Assembly: GCA_964577055.1 (NCBI GenBank)
Contig: CAZNWC010000002.1
Location: 244,271 to 308,270 of the forward strand
Reading direction: 5' to 3'
Length of the DNA: 64,000 nt
Origin: PNNG01 sp964577055
GTDB taxonomy: Bacteria > Bacteroidota > Bacteroidia > UBA7662
Numbering within the stretch: the first letter of the stretch is position 1; each line of letters opens with the position of its first letter. Shown here in pieces: positions 25,180 to 34,417 of this stretch. Position numbers and translations under genes: made by a program. The notes under the pieces are model-generated. The model searched no databases. It was not told the origin of the DNA and saw only the letters and a list, made by a program, of their open reading frames with translations.

Positions 25180-26706
25180 AACCAAATTGATGTTGAATCG
25201 GATGGGAGAGTCTTTGGGGAAAACGGGACTGTAGACATCGCGATGCAAACGCGCGGTCACATCCAAATCCTGATAAATTCGCTTTTCAAGCGAAAAAATA
25301 TTCTCCCCTGGCAGTGCCCGATATAAATTGTATGCAAGGAACCAGCTTGTATTGAGCGTATCGGGTTCATCCCATTGATAAATCAATGCGTTGGGGTTAA
25401 TGGTATCGACCGACACGTTGGTAACCGTCATAGGTGCCTTGTATTCGGGACAACCACGCACTTCAACCACCATTGTATCGAACTGGAACATGAACTTTTC
25501 GCACTGATTGCCCAAGGTATTTCCGTCGGTTCCCATGCGTGAAACAAGGTAATAATAACCGTTCTCATCCAGCGGACGGGTAAGTATCAAGTCTATGTCG
25601 GTGGTACGGTCTTGCGGATCACATGCCACAGGCGCAGCTGACCGCAATTGCACCAATTGTCCATTGGGATCATACAAGCGGAATTCTGACGCATCGCGCG
25701 ACAAGGTATTGCACTGCACTCTTGAGCGCAAGGGTACACGCATCAATGTATCATTCCAAGTGCCGCAAGCCACTGATACGGTATCGAATTTAAAGCCCGG
25801 CTGCACATTGTCACAGTACCGCCCTACACCTAAGATCACCTGCACGTCAATTTTCACGTAGCCAATCAATACGCCTGCCCTGTATTCGTCAACTTTAAGT
25901 ACAAAAACAGCTGTTTGGGGTGTTGTGCTGAAAAAGCTAAGATTTCCGTTATTCGGATTGATATTGATGACATTGTTCACAACGTTTGCCGGAACGGCTC
26001 CTGACAAAGTACCCTGGTAATTCGCGGGCGTGTTCCAAGCGGTAGAAGCTGGCACGAGCGAATAAACCACTGAATCGCCGTCGGGTTCGGTTACGTCAAA
26101 TACTACGGTTACAGGTTCAGCAACACAATAGGCTGGCACCTGAAAAGATGCAAAGCGGGGTGAATTGTTGCCTGGTACAAAATTGTTATTCAAATAAGAC
26201 TCTACGAAAAAAAATACTTGGCCTGGGCCAGGACCACCTGGTGTGTTGCTCAAGGAATTATTGGTGTTTCTGCAGCAGAATCCACCATTTGCGCTTCCTC
26301 CCCATGAAAAATACCATTCGTTGCAGGCTGTCGTTGGAGAAGTAGGCAAAGTAACAATGCCTTGCCAGTCGTAGCGTTGAATGCCATAACGTGTACCTCC
26401 ATTGCAAGTGCTGGGATCGTCTACACAAGGAGTAGGCACTTCAACCCCAGTGCCGGGAAGTGGGGTAAGCGGCATTGATACAGGTGCGCCTCCACAATTA
26501 TTCCTGTAAAAAACATTTTGGTTCCCAAGGGTTGGACCGAATGGCGTTTGCATGAAGCTGTTGCAATCGCGGTACAAAGTAAGGGTAACCAAATATTGGT
26601 TAGGCCCAATGTTCTGATAGGTAATGTTTCCACCAGCTACGTGTGATGCTCGTGTTTCGTTGAAGACAAACATCAACACAAACAAAAGCAGGAGAAGCTT
26701 TTTCAT
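24592..26706 (-). CDS. T9SS type B cargo protein B (paralogue of A)
   Basis: 704-residue secreted protein with signal peptide MKKLLLLLFVLMFVF (cleaved near residue 20), then ASHVAGGNITY and YLVTLTLYRDC as in protein A. The N-terminal ~250 residues differ clearly from A, with an insertion containing a glycine/proline-rich NTPGGPGPGQ stretch. The middle differs mostly by synonymous changes, and the last 588 nt are identical. It ends in the same CHU_C domain (VFTPNGDGAND, FNRWGQQLY). Promoter and terminator are its own, so it is an independent unit. Likely surface adhesin or filament component. Confidence 0.9.
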   Translation of the reverse strand: MKKLLLLLFVLMFVFNETRASHVAGGNITYQNIGPNQYLVTLTLYRDCNSFMQTPFGPTLGNQNVFYRNNCGGAPVSMPLTPLPGTGVEVPTPCVDDPSTCNGGTRYGIQRYDWQGIVTLPTSPTTACNEWYFSWGGSANGGFCCRNTNNSLSNTPGGPGPGQVFFFVESYLNNNFVPGNNSPRFASFQVPAYCVAEPVTVVFDVTEPDGDSVVYSLVPASTAWNTPANYQGTLSGAVPANVVNNVININPNNGNLSFFSTTPQTAVFVLKVDEYRAGVLIGYVKIDVQVILGVGRYCDNVQPGFKFDTVSVACGTWNDTLMRVPLRSRVQCNTLSRDASEFRLYDPNGQLVQLRSAAPVACDPQDRTTDIDLILTRPLDENGYYYLVSRMGTDGNTLGNQCEKFMFQFDTMVVEVRGCPEYKAPMTVTNVSVDTINPNALIYQWDEPDTLNTSWFLAYNLYRALPGENIFSLEKRIYQDLDVTARLHRDVYSPVFPKDSPIRFNINLVLINGKENARSNTVQSIQLKNEPVSVPDDKTVKIEWTPYNGWSTPEYVVQQFDGNKVAEGWKDVYGPTTDTSYEHEKPLPKGQYRLRVVTRNPVAPFASYSNPIDYEVPGREVEIPNVFTPNGDGANDKFVIRNLEYYPGARLFIFNRWGQQLYESLDYKNDWGGEGLTAGNYFYHLFVYDQAVETEYKGTLKIIR

Positions 26707-26724
26707 ACAATCATTTAGGATTCT

Positions 26725-26755
26725 CGAAAATAAATGAATAGCGATTAATCCCCAA
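26725..26755 (-). promoter_or_regulatory. Promoter of cargo gene B
   Basis: On the minus strand a TTG (-33) is followed after exactly 20 nt by TATTTTCG, one base off the TAnnTTTG box, 18 nt before the ATG at 26706. Confidence 0.55.
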
Positions 26756-26762
26756 TTAAAAC

Positions 26763-27239
26763 TTAATAAATCATCTTATCAGAAAGCTGTTGCCAGGCCT
26801 GAAAGATGCGTAAAGCTTCAACATTGGGGTGGTGCACGCAAGGAACCATCCGGCTGGTCGGAAGCTTTGGAATTTCTTGGTAAATAAGCGCATCGTCAAA
26901 ACCTATGGCAGCGGCATCCATGCGTGAATTGGCATAAAATACCGAATCGATTCGCGCCCAGTAGATAGCAGCCAAGCACATTGGACAAGGTTCACAGCTA
27001 CTGTAAAGTACGGCTCCCTTGAGGCTGAATGCCCGTAATTGGCTACACGCTTTCCGAATGGCTTGCATTTCGGCATGTGCGGTTGGGTCATTGGTGGATG
27101 TTACTTCATTCCACCCTTCCCCCACAACATCCCCATTGAGCACTATCACAGCTCCAAATGGCCCGCCTGGGGCATTCTCGAGTGCTTTTGCCGACAATGC
27201 TACCGCCCGATCGAGGAATTCAGGCTGAAACACTTCCAT
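26763..27239 (-). CDS. Nucleoside/guanine deaminase (CDA fold)
   Basis: 158-residue zinc deaminase. The catalytic motif HAEMQAI (His/Glu) and the zinc site SSCEPCPMCLAA (PCxxC) are intact. The C-terminal GFDDALIYQE region resembles Bacillus GuaD, which deaminates guanine to xanthine, rather than the tRNA adenosine deaminase TadA, but substrate is inferred. It overlaps the stop of the upstream T9SS cargo gene by 1 nt (TAATG), so translation is probably coupled, an odd pairing with a surface protein. Confidence 0.88.
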   Translation of the reverse strand: MEVFQPEFLDRAVALSAKALENAPGGPFGAVIVLNGDVVGEGWNEVTSTNDPTAHAEMQAIRKACSQLRAFSLKGAVLYSSCEPCPMCLAAIYWARIDSVFYANSRMDAAAIGFDDALIYQEIPKLPTSRMVPCVHHPNVEALRIFQAWQQLSDKMIY

Positions 27240-29131
27240 TATTTGATGATACGTAAAGGTCCTTCAGCTCCACGCTCGTTGGGTATAATTACTTTGTAAA
27301 TGTAAACGCCTGCTTCCAAATCAGTGGGACTGTAGGTATTTTGATAATTGATACCTTCCCATACTTTTTGTCCCCAACGATTGAAGAGCTGTACTGTATT
27401 CTCCGGGAAAAACTCAATTCCTTTTACCTTCAGTATGTCGTTGTTCCCGTCACCATTGGGAGTTATGACGTTAGGTACTTCAACTTCGCGCTGGATCATT
27501 TCAAATGGCACGTAATTGCTCCAAGCCACAAAATCACCCGCTGATGAGACTGTTTTCACCCGCAATTGATATTTGCCCAATTCAATAGGTTTGTCAAAAA
27601 TGTAGGTCGTATCAGCGGTGGTAGCCAGTAATTGTCCAAAACCTGTATCGGCCTCAGCCTTAAGATATACTTCGTACGTAGGAGCACTCCAGCCGTCATA
27701 CGCATTCCAAAAAACCTGTGCAATTCCTCTGCTTCCGTTGGTCAACCTATCATCAGCTGCTTGGAGTCTGATGTTCACCACAGAATCGCCTGGTGTACGG
27801 ATGTCACCATAAATTCTCAAGCGCAAAAAGGCTCTGAAACTGGCATTTTGCGAAATGGGATCGATGATACTCGTAGTAAGCGTCGTGTCATTTACATCGT
27901 AGGTGTCAACAAACAATTTCCATTTGACAGTATCGGCATTCAAGTCTTTGTAGTAAATGCGATAGTTTTCAAAAAAGGCCGGGTCAAAATTGACAGGATA
28001 TGACCAGGTAAGGTCCACAGCGTAATTTTCGGGAATCACAGAAACGTTGCGCATGTGAATGGGCTCATTGTACTCATAACAGTCGCTCAAACGCACAATA
28101 ATGGTATCAAAAGCATCAGCACCCGTGCCACAGTCTCCTACCAAGGGGTTGCCATCAATGCCATTGCGAACTACCAAATAATGATCGCCATTAAAAAGGA
28201 AATCTTGCGCACTAAAAATGGTCAAACTATCAGATTTGCCACCAGCACAATTATCCGCCACTGCCCTGATTTGCATCAAATTGCCTTTGGGGTCGTACAA
28301 ACGAAAATCCGAACCATCGGGTGTGATGCTATTGCAATTCAAAGTACCATCCAATGCCTTAAGCCCAATGGTACCGGTGTAGCAATCGGCTTTTACAACC
28401 GGCCAACGAGAGGTTGTATCGATGCTTACAAACCCACCGAAAGACTCTGCTTCGCAAAAGCCAACGGGTCTGAACAGCCAACCTTCGGGACTTGTAGGGA
28501 CTACCACCCAAGGCGATGAATTACGGCCCGACACCGTGTTTGCAACCGTTCCAGTAGCATTGTGAACACCCAACACCGCTGTACCACCGGCCCAGTTCAA
28601 ACAAGGCGGCTTTTCAAGAATATGCACTTCTATTTCGTTGGTACATTCATACAATATCACCTGAAAAGTACCCAGCAAACTGGTACAGCTAAACAAAGGC
28701 AATTGAAAAAAAGTAACCACAAAACGGCGAAAGGGTGCTGTTCCGAAGGTTGCATATTGAATGTTGCCGTTTCCATTTAAAAACGACCACCAATCTTGCC
28801 AAGGAGCCATAATACAGTTTTTAGGCACACTGGCCAATGTAGATGGAATGGAATTGGAGGTAAAGGTATTGGGTTGGTTAGGACTAAATGACACCCAACC
28901 ATTTGAACCCACATAACATTCGTTATAGGTGTTTCCAAAAAAACAAAAATCAAAAGGAAGTGGTATTGCGCCTGTACTTCCATCATCCGCATTTCCGAAT
29001 TGACCCGTTAAAGAAATGCCTGTAAAGGGAGCCGGGTTGTAAGGTATGGAGGTGATATTGTAAAACTGAGCACCTGCATTAAGGTAACTCAAACTGAACA
29101 AAGCAACAAAGAATGTAATTATCTGCCTCAT
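27239..29131 (-). CDS. T9SS type B cargo protein C (CHU_C domain)
   Basis: 630-residue secreted protein from the ATG at 29131 (MRQIITFFVALFSL signal peptide, ending near NAGAQ). The N-terminal region (about 25-200) with FDFCFFGNTYNECYVGSNGWVSF resembles the beta-rich, nidogen-like module of Bacteroidota surface proteins. Middle domains share layout with cargo A and B, including a FRLYDPKGNLMQIR stretch. The end is a CHU_C domain (VITPNGDGNNDIL, FNRWGQKVWE, GVYIYKVI). The longer frame to 29359 would overlap lepA on the other strand and is rejected. Function unknown; exported by T9SS. Confidence 0.88.
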   Translation of the reverse strand: MRQIITFFVALFSLSYLNAGAQFYNITSIPYNPAPFTGISLTGQFGNADDGSTGAIPLPFDFCFFGNTYNECYVGSNGWVSFSPNQPNTFTSNSIPSTLASVPKNCIMAPWQDWWSFLNGNGNIQYATFGTAPFRRFVVTFFQLPLFSCTSLLGTFQVILYECTNEIEVHILEKPPCLNWAGGTAVLGVHNATGTVANTVSGRNSSPWVVVPTSPEGWLFRPVGFCEAESFGGFVSIDTTSRWPVVKADCYTGTIGLKALDGTLNCNSITPDGSDFRLYDPKGNLMQIRAVADNCAGGKSDSLTIFSAQDFLFNGDHYLVVRNGIDGNPLVGDCGTGADAFDTIIVRLSDCYEYNEPIHMRNVSVIPENYAVDLTWSYPVNFDPAFFENYRIYYKDLNADTVKWKLFVDTYDVNDTTLTTSIIDPISQNASFRAFLRLRIYGDIRTPGDSVVNIRLQAADDRLTNGSRGIAQVFWNAYDGWSAPTYEVYLKAEADTGFGQLLATTADTTYIFDKPIELGKYQLRVKTVSSAGDFVAWSNYVPFEMIQREVEVPNVITPNGDGNNDILKVKGIEFFPENTVQLFNRWGQKVWEGINYQNTYSPTDLEAGVYIYKVIIPNERGAEGPLRIIK

Positions 29132-29154
29132 AAAAGTCATTAGCGTATCAAACT

Positions 29155-29162
29155 CAAATATA
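29155..29162 (-). promoter_or_regulatory. Putative -7 box of cargo gene C
   Basis: Minus-strand TATATTTG fits TAnnTTTG, 23 nt before the ATG at 29131. No good -33 found. Confidence 0.45.
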
Positions 29163-29227
29163 TATAAACCTTTCGCCCGTGCATCAGTTTGTTTTGTTCT
29201 TAAGGCAACTTTAATCTCAACAGCCCT

Positions 29228-29235
29228 TAACTTTG
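29228..29235 (+). promoter_or_regulatory. -7 box of lepA
   Basis: TAACTTTG fits TAnnTTTG and ends 7 nt before the lepA ATG, implying almost no 5' leader. Confidence 0.55.
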
Positions 29236-29242
29236 CGCACCG

Positions 29243-31030
29243 ATGAAGAATATCCGCAACTTTTGCATCATTGCCCACATTGACCATGGCAAGAGCACTT
29301 TGGCCGACCGATTGCTGCAAATCACCAATACTGTAGACGCGCGTGATTTGCAAGCACAAACGCTCGACGACATGGATTTAGAGCGTGAACGTGGCATTAC
29401 CATTAAGAGCCATGCCATCCAAATGGACTACCAGTACAAGGGCGAAAAATATACCCTCAATTTGATCGACACCCCAGGTCACGTAGACTTCTCCTATGAA
29501 GTTTCACGTGCCATTGCGTCGTGTGAAGGTGCTTTATTGATTGTAGATGCGTCGCAAGGCATTGAGGCACAAACCATTTCAAATTTGTACCTCGCCCTTG
29601 AGCACAACCTCGAAATCATTCCGGTCTTAAACAAAATTGACTTACCTGGTGCCAACCCTGACGAGGTAAAGGACCAGATTGTAGACTTGTTGGGTTGCGA
29701 AATTGATAGCATTATTCCTGCAAGTGGCAAAACGGGTGTAGGTGTTGACAAAATTCTGGAAGCAATTGTGGAACGCATTCCGGCACCCGTGGGCGATCCG
29801 AATGCACCATTGCAGGCCCTGATTTTCGACTCGGTGTACAACAACTATCGCGGCATCATTGCTTATTTCAGGGTATTCAATGGCACCATCAAATCGGGTG
29901 AAAAGGTAAAATTCTTCAACACGGGCAAAGAATATTTTGCAGACGAAATTGGCATCTTAAAGCTCAAGCAACAACCCAGAGAACAAGTGCATACTGGCGA
30001 TGTGGGTTACATTATCAGTGGCATAAAATTCGCTAAAGAGGTGCAAGTGGGTGATACCATTACCTCCTTTGAAAACCCCACGCATGAAGCCATTCAAGGT
30101 TTTGAAGAGGTAAAGCCAATGGTTTTCGCTGGTATCTATCCGGTTGATACCGAAGATTACGAAGAACTCCGCGACAGTATGGACAAGCTCCAACTGAACG
30201 ATGCCAGTTTAGTGTTTGAACCAGAGTCCTCAGCGGCACTTGGATTTGGATTCCGTTGTGGTTTTTTGGGCATGTTGCACATGGAGATCATTCAAGAACG
30301 ATTGGAACGGGAATTCGACATGACGGTGATTACCACCGTACCCAACGTATCATATTTCTGTACTACTACCAAAGGAGTCAAATTAACTGTAAACAATCCG
30401 AGTGATTTGCCCGATCCCAGCACCATTGATTTCATTGAAGAACCCTACATTAATGCCCAGGTAATCACCAAAGCAGAATACATTGGTCCAATTATCGAAT
30501 TGTGCATGAGCAAAAGGGGTATTATCAAAAACCAAGTCTACCTAACGACCAACAGAGTTGAAATCACTTTTGAAATGCCTTTGGGTGAAATCGTATTCGA
30601 TTTCTACGACAAACTCAAAACTATATCGCGCGGATATGCCAGTTTCGATTACCATATGATCGGATACCGCCAGTCGCGCTTGGTTCGCATGGACATTCGC
30701 CTCAATAGCGAGCCGGTGGATGCACTTTCATCGCTCATTCACCAAGACAAAGCCTATGAACTGGGCAAAAAAATGTGTGAGAAATTGCGTGAATTATTAC
30801 CTCGTCAGCAATTTGAAATTGCCATTCAGGCCTCGATTGGCGCAAAAATCATTGCACGCGAAACCATCAAAGCCCTGCGTAAAGATGTAACAGCCAAGTG
30901 CTATGGTGGTGACATTTCGCGTAAGCGTAAACTGCTTGAAAAGCAGAAAAAAGGTAAAAAACGGATGCGTCAGGTAGGCAATGTGGAAATTCCGCAAAAT
31001 GCTTTCCTCGCAGTTCTCAAACTTGATTGA
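29243..31030 (+). CDS. lepA: Elongation factor 4 (LepA)
   Basis: 595-residue ribosome-associated translational GTPase that acts on stalled or mis-translocated ribosomes and in subunit biogenesis. G1 is AHIDHGKST (11-19), G3 DTPGH, G4 NKIDL. The C-terminal domain typical of LepA, with MRQVGNVEIPQNAFLAVL, is complete. Length matches the family. The folD ATG follows its stop after one nucleotide, heading a lepA-folD-queE-PorE-like unit. Confidence 0.98.
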   Translation: MKNIRNFCIIAHIDHGKSTLADRLLQITNTVDARDLQAQTLDDMDLERERGITIKSHAIQMDYQYKGEKYTLNLIDTPGHVDFSYEVSRAIASCEGALLIVDASQGIEAQTISNLYLALEHNLEIIPVLNKIDLPGANPDEVKDQIVDLLGCEIDSIIPASGKTGVGVDKILEAIVERIPAPVGDPNAPLQALIFDSVYNNYRGIIAYFRVFNGTIKSGEKVKFFNTGKEYFADEIGILKLKQQPREQVHTGDVGYIISGIKFAKEVQVGDTITSFENPTHEAIQGFEEVKPMVFAGIYPVDTEDYEELRDSMDKLQLNDASLVFEPESSAALGFGFRCGFLGMLHMEIIQERLEREFDMTVITTVPNVSYFCTTTKGVKLTVNNPSDLPDPSTIDFIEEPYINAQVITKAEYIGPIIELCMSKRGIIKNQVYLTTNRVEITFEMPLGEIVFDFYDKLKTISRGYASFDYHMIGYRQSRLVRMDIRLNSEPVDALSSLIHQDKAYELGKKMCEKLRELLPRQQFEIAIQASIGAKIIARETIKALRKDVTAKCYGGDISRKRKLLEKQKKGKKRMRQVGNVEIPQNAFLAVLKLD

Positions 31031-31031
31031 C

Positions 31032-31916
31032 ATGTATAAAATCATCGACGGAAAGGCAACAGCTGCCCATATCAGGGAAGAAATTGCAGCCGAAGTAAGC
31101 CAAATGGTGGCAGCCGGGCAGCGTCGACCCCACTTGGCAGCCGTACTTGTTGGGCACGATGGCGGAAGCGAAACTTATGTGGCCAACAAAATAAAGGCTT
31201 GTGAGGATGCAGGATTTACCTCTACCCTGCTGCGCTTTGATGATGATATCACCGAAGAAGCTTTGCTCGAACAAGTACGCCTGCTCAATGAGCGTCCCGA
31301 CATTAACGGATTCATTGTACAGTTGCCATTGCCCGCGCATATCAACGCCGAAAGGGTAAATGAAACCATCGAACCTCGCAAAGATGTAGACGGCTTTCAT
31401 GCAGTAAACATTGGCAAAATGGTGTTGAATTTGCCTTGTTATTTGCCTGCTACCCCACATGGCATCGTGGAATTGTTGAAAAGGTACCAAATCGATACCC
31501 AAGGGAAACATTGTGTGGTATTGGGCAGAAGCAATATTGTAGGAAGTCCTGTAAGTATCCTACTTGCCCGCAATGCCCAACCTGGCAATTGCACAGTTAC
31601 TTTGTGCCACAGTCGCACAACCGGACTCAAAGATCATCTTTTGCAAGCCGACATCATTGTTGCTGCTTTGGGGAAGCCTGAATTTGTAAAGGCAGACATG
31701 GTAAAAGAGGGAGCCGTGGTCATAGATGTTGGTACCACACGTGTGGCGGATGCCAGCCGTAAAAATGGATTCCGCTTGGCTGGAGATGTTGATTTTGAAA
31801 ACGTTGCACCCAAATGCAGCTACATCACTCCTGTACCAGGTGGTGTGGGCCCCATGACCATCGCAATGCTGTTAAAAAACACGCTTCACGCTGCAAAAAA
31901 AGACTTTTATGGCTGA
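31032..31916 (+). CDS. folD: Bifunctional methylene-THF dehydrogenase/methenyl-THF cyclohydrolase
   Basis: One-carbon metabolism enzyme of 294 residues that interconverts methylene-, methenyl- and 10-formyl-tetrahydrofolate. The signature YVANKIKAC carries Tyr49 and catalytic Lys53; VQLPLP and the NADP segment VVLGRSNIVGSP follow, then PVPGGVGPMT near the end. I chose the ATG at 31032; the longer frame overlaps lepA. It overlaps queE by 8 nt. Confidence 0.97.
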   Translation: MYKIIDGKATAAHIREEIAAEVSQMVAAGQRRPHLAAVLVGHDGGSETYVANKIKACEDAGFTSTLLRFDDDITEEALLEQVRLLNERPDINGFIVQLPLPAHINAERVNETIEPRKDVDGFHAVNIGKMVLNLPCYLPATPHGIVELLKRYQIDTQGKHCVVLGRSNIVGSPVSILLARNAQPGNCTVTLCHSRTTGLKDHLLQADIIVAALGKPEFVKADMVKEGAVVIDVGTTRVADASRKNGFRLAGDVDFENVAPKCSYITPVPGGVGPMTIAMLLKNTLHAAKKDFYG

Positions 31917-32511
31917 ATTGCTGCCAGTGATGGAGTCGTTTTACACCCTTCAGGGTGAAGGTTTCCATCAGGGCATGGCCTCCTACTTTATTCGATTGGG
32001 AGGCTGTGATGTGGGGTGTATATGGTGCGATGTGAAAGAATCGTGGCCTGTAGATGCGCATCCGAAAAAAAGCATTGAAGCATTGCTCCAGGAAGTAACT
32101 GCAAGCGGTTCACCGAATGTAGTCATTACAGGTGGCGAGCCTGGTATGCACGACTTGAGACCGCTAACCGAAGCGCTTCAGGCAGCTGGAAAAGAAGTAT
32201 GGATTGAAACTGCTGGTACCAATGTGCTGCAAGGAAGTTTTGATTGGATTTGCGTTTCACCCAAAAAATTCAAGCCGGTATTGCCCGAAAATTTGGCGCT
32301 TGCACATGAACTTAAAGTGATTGTGTACAATAAAAACGACTTTAAATGGGCCGAATCTCACAGAAACCATGTTTCTGACGATTGCTTGTTGTATCTTCAA
32401 CCCGAATGGAGCAGGGAGCGCGAAATGCTTCCGCTTATTGTTGAATACGTGAAGAAACATCCTGCATGGCGGATCTCCCTGCAATCACACAAATACATGC
32501 GCATTCCGTGA
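31909..32511 (+). CDS. queE: 7-carboxy-7-deazaguanine synthase (radical SAM)
   Basis: Radical-SAM enzyme of queuosine and 7-deazapurine synthesis, converting CPH4 to CDG. The cluster motif GCDVGCIWC gives Cys33, Cys37 and Cys40; TGGEPG is the SAM-binding segment. Length 200 fits the short QueE class. It overlaps folD by 8 nt and the next gene by 1 nt (TGATG). No other queuosine gene is in the window. Confidence 0.93.
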   Translation: MAELLPVMESFYTLQGEGFHQGMASYFIRLGGCDVGCIWCDVKESWPVDAHPKKSIEALLQEVTASGSPNVVITGGEPGMHDLRPLTEALQAAGKEVWIETAGTNVLQGSFDWICVSPKKFKPVLPENLALAHELKVIVYNKNDFKWAESHRNHVSDDCLLYLQPEWSREREMLPLIVEYVKKHPAWRISLQSHKYMRIP

Positions 32512-34415
32512 TGAAAATGAGCGGAATCAGATTGCTTTTTTTGTTGGCTTTTGTGTTGCTGACTCCGGCATTGCATGCGCAAAAAATAAGTGTTAAAGCC
32601 GAAAAGCAATACCAAAAAGCCATACGGCTAATCAACGAAAATCAGCTTGCCGAGGCTGAGAAGGCATTGGAAAAGGTTGTAAAAAGATACCCGCACTACG
32701 CACGCGCAGCCATTACGTTGGGCGATGTTCAGCTTCAAAACAAGCAGCCCGAAGAAGCAGAAATCTCATTTAGCAAAGCTATTGCAGCCCAAGCTGATTT
32801 TTCATACCGACCCTATTTTCAACTGGGTAGGCTGCAGCTGGCAAGGGCCGAATACAAACTTGCCAAACACAATTTTGAACAAACTCTAAAATTCAGAGGG
32901 CTCCCAGGCAATACCCTCCAAGATGCAAGTTTGTACCTCAATCAATGCCAATTTGCCATTGAAGCACTTGCCAATCCAGTTGATTTTGTTCCCCTCAACC
33001 TTGGCGACAGCATCAATACAGACCTAAATGAATATTTGCCTGCCTTGACAGCCGATGATCAAACCTTGATCTACACACGGAAAAATGGTAAAAGTGGAGA
33101 AGATTTCTTTATCAGCCGCAAATCAGCAGATGGACAATGGGGCAAATCATCCCTTTTACCTCCCCCGTTGAATTCTGAAGGAAATGAAGGGGCCCACTGT
33201 TTGAGTGCAGATGGCCGAACCATCTACTTTACAGCTTGCTACCGCGAGGACAGCCGAGGTGGTTGTGACATTTACATTAGCAAGCTCACAGATACTGGTT
33301 GGTCACTGCCTGAGAATTTGGGTTTAACCATCAACACGGCACACTGGGAAACACAGCCAAGTATTTCCTTTGATGGCAAAACCTTGTACTTCGTCAGCAA
33401 TCGTCCGGGTGGCTTTGGCGGAAGCGACATTTGGATGAGCCGAAAAACTGCCAGAGGCGATTGGGGAAAACCCGAAAATATGGGGCCCTACATCAATTCG
33501 AGAAAAGACGAAATTTCTCCTTTCATTCATTACGACGACCAAACCTTGTACTTCGCATCGGAGGGAATGGCAGGAATGGGACGGCTTGATTTATATTTAA
33601 GCAAACGTCAAGCAGACGGAGAATTCGGTCCCGCACGGAATCTGGGCTATCCCATCAATACAGAAAAGGACGAAAGCAGCTTGTTTGTCAATATGTCGGG
33701 TACCATGGCCTTGTTTAGTTCTGAGTCGGGCGACAGCCGGGGTGAAAATGACATTTACTACTTCGAAATTCCTGACGAAATCAAACCTGAAAAAGCCATT
33801 TATGTCAAAGGCAGGCTGATAGATGCAGAGAGCAGACGCCCAATTTCAGGTAAAATAGAGATTGTTGATCTGAATTCTGGCGAATTGGTATTCAAGGAAC
33901 TCACCTTCTCCAGTGATGGGGCATTTTTGGTGAGTTTGCCAGCTGGAAAAGACTTTGCCTTCAATGCTTCGCGCCAAGGGTATTTATTTTACAGCGAAAA
34001 CATCACCATTGATCCGGAACGAGGCAATTCACAAGAATTCGAAATTGCCTTACAACCGATTAAAGCAGGCAATGAAGTGGTGCTGCGCAACATTTTCTAT
34101 CAAAGCAATTCGGCTGCTATAGAAGACAAGTCTTTGGTGGAAATGCGAAAGCTTCAGGAGTTTCTGGCTTTGAATCCACAATTACAAATAGAGATTCAAG
34201 GGCATACCGATAACCAAGGCGCTAAAGCGTATAATCTGGAACTCTCTACCCAACGTGCCAAAAACGTTTATGAAGCATTGCTGCGGTTTGGCATCAATCC
34301 CAAACAGCTCACTTACAAGGGTTATGGCGATAGCAGGCCTCTCTCTTCCAATGAAACCGAAGAGGGTCGACGTATCAACCGCCGTACCCAATTCAAAGTT
34401 GTGAGAATCGACTAA
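32511..34415 (+). CDS. TPR/PD40/OmpA-domain envelope protein (PorE-like)
   Basis: 634-residue exported protein. Signal peptide 1-23 (ends in ALHA before Gln). Domains in order: TPR-like helices (about 25-120), a PD40/WD40-like beta-propeller with repeated DGKTLYF and GGSDIW strands (about 160-400), a carboxypeptidase-regulatory-like beta sandwich (about 435-520), and an OmpA C-terminal peptidoglycan-binding domain (HTDNQGAKAYNLELSTQRA, EEGRRINRRTQF). This is the order described for the T9SS protein PorE, but no lipobox Cys is present, so it would be soluble periplasmic. The ATG at 32511 gives the best signal peptide; a longer in-frame ATG exists at 32466. It may link T9SS or gliding machinery to the cell wall. 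Confidence 0.85.
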   Translation: MKMSGIRLLFLLAFVLLTPALHAQKISVKAEKQYQKAIRLINENQLAEAEKALEKVVKRYPHYARAAITLGDVQLQNKQPEEAEISFSKAIAAQADFSYRPYFQLGRLQLARAEYKLAKHNFEQTLKFRGLPGNTLQDASLYLNQCQFAIEALANPVDFVPLNLGDSINTDLNEYLPALTADDQTLIYTRKNGKSGEDFFISRKSADGQWGKSSLLPPPLNSEGNEGAHCLSADGRTIYFTACYREDSRGGCDIYISKLTDTGWSLPENLGLTINTAHWETQPSISFDGKTLYFVSNRPGGFGGSDIWMSRKTARGDWGKPENMGPYINSRKDEISPFIHYDDQTLYFASEGMAGMGRLDLYLSKRQADGEFGPARNLGYPINTEKDESSLFVNMSGTMALFSSESGDSRGENDIYYFEIPDEIKPEKAIYVKGRLIDAESRRPISGKIEIVDLNSGELVFKELTFSSDGAFLVSLPAGKDFAFNASRQGYLFYSENITIDPERGNSQEFEIALQPIKAGNEVVLRNIFYQSNSAAIEDKSLVEMRKLQEFLALNPQLQIEIQGHTDNQGAKAYNLELSTQRAKNVYEALLRFGINPKQLTYKGYGDSRPLSSNETEEGRRINRRTQFKVVRID

Positions 34416-34417
34416 TC

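Noticed and set aside
27239..29359. Longer reading frame for cargo gene C up to 29359
   Set aside because: It would overlap lepA on the other strand and hide a good signal peptide that begins at 29131.
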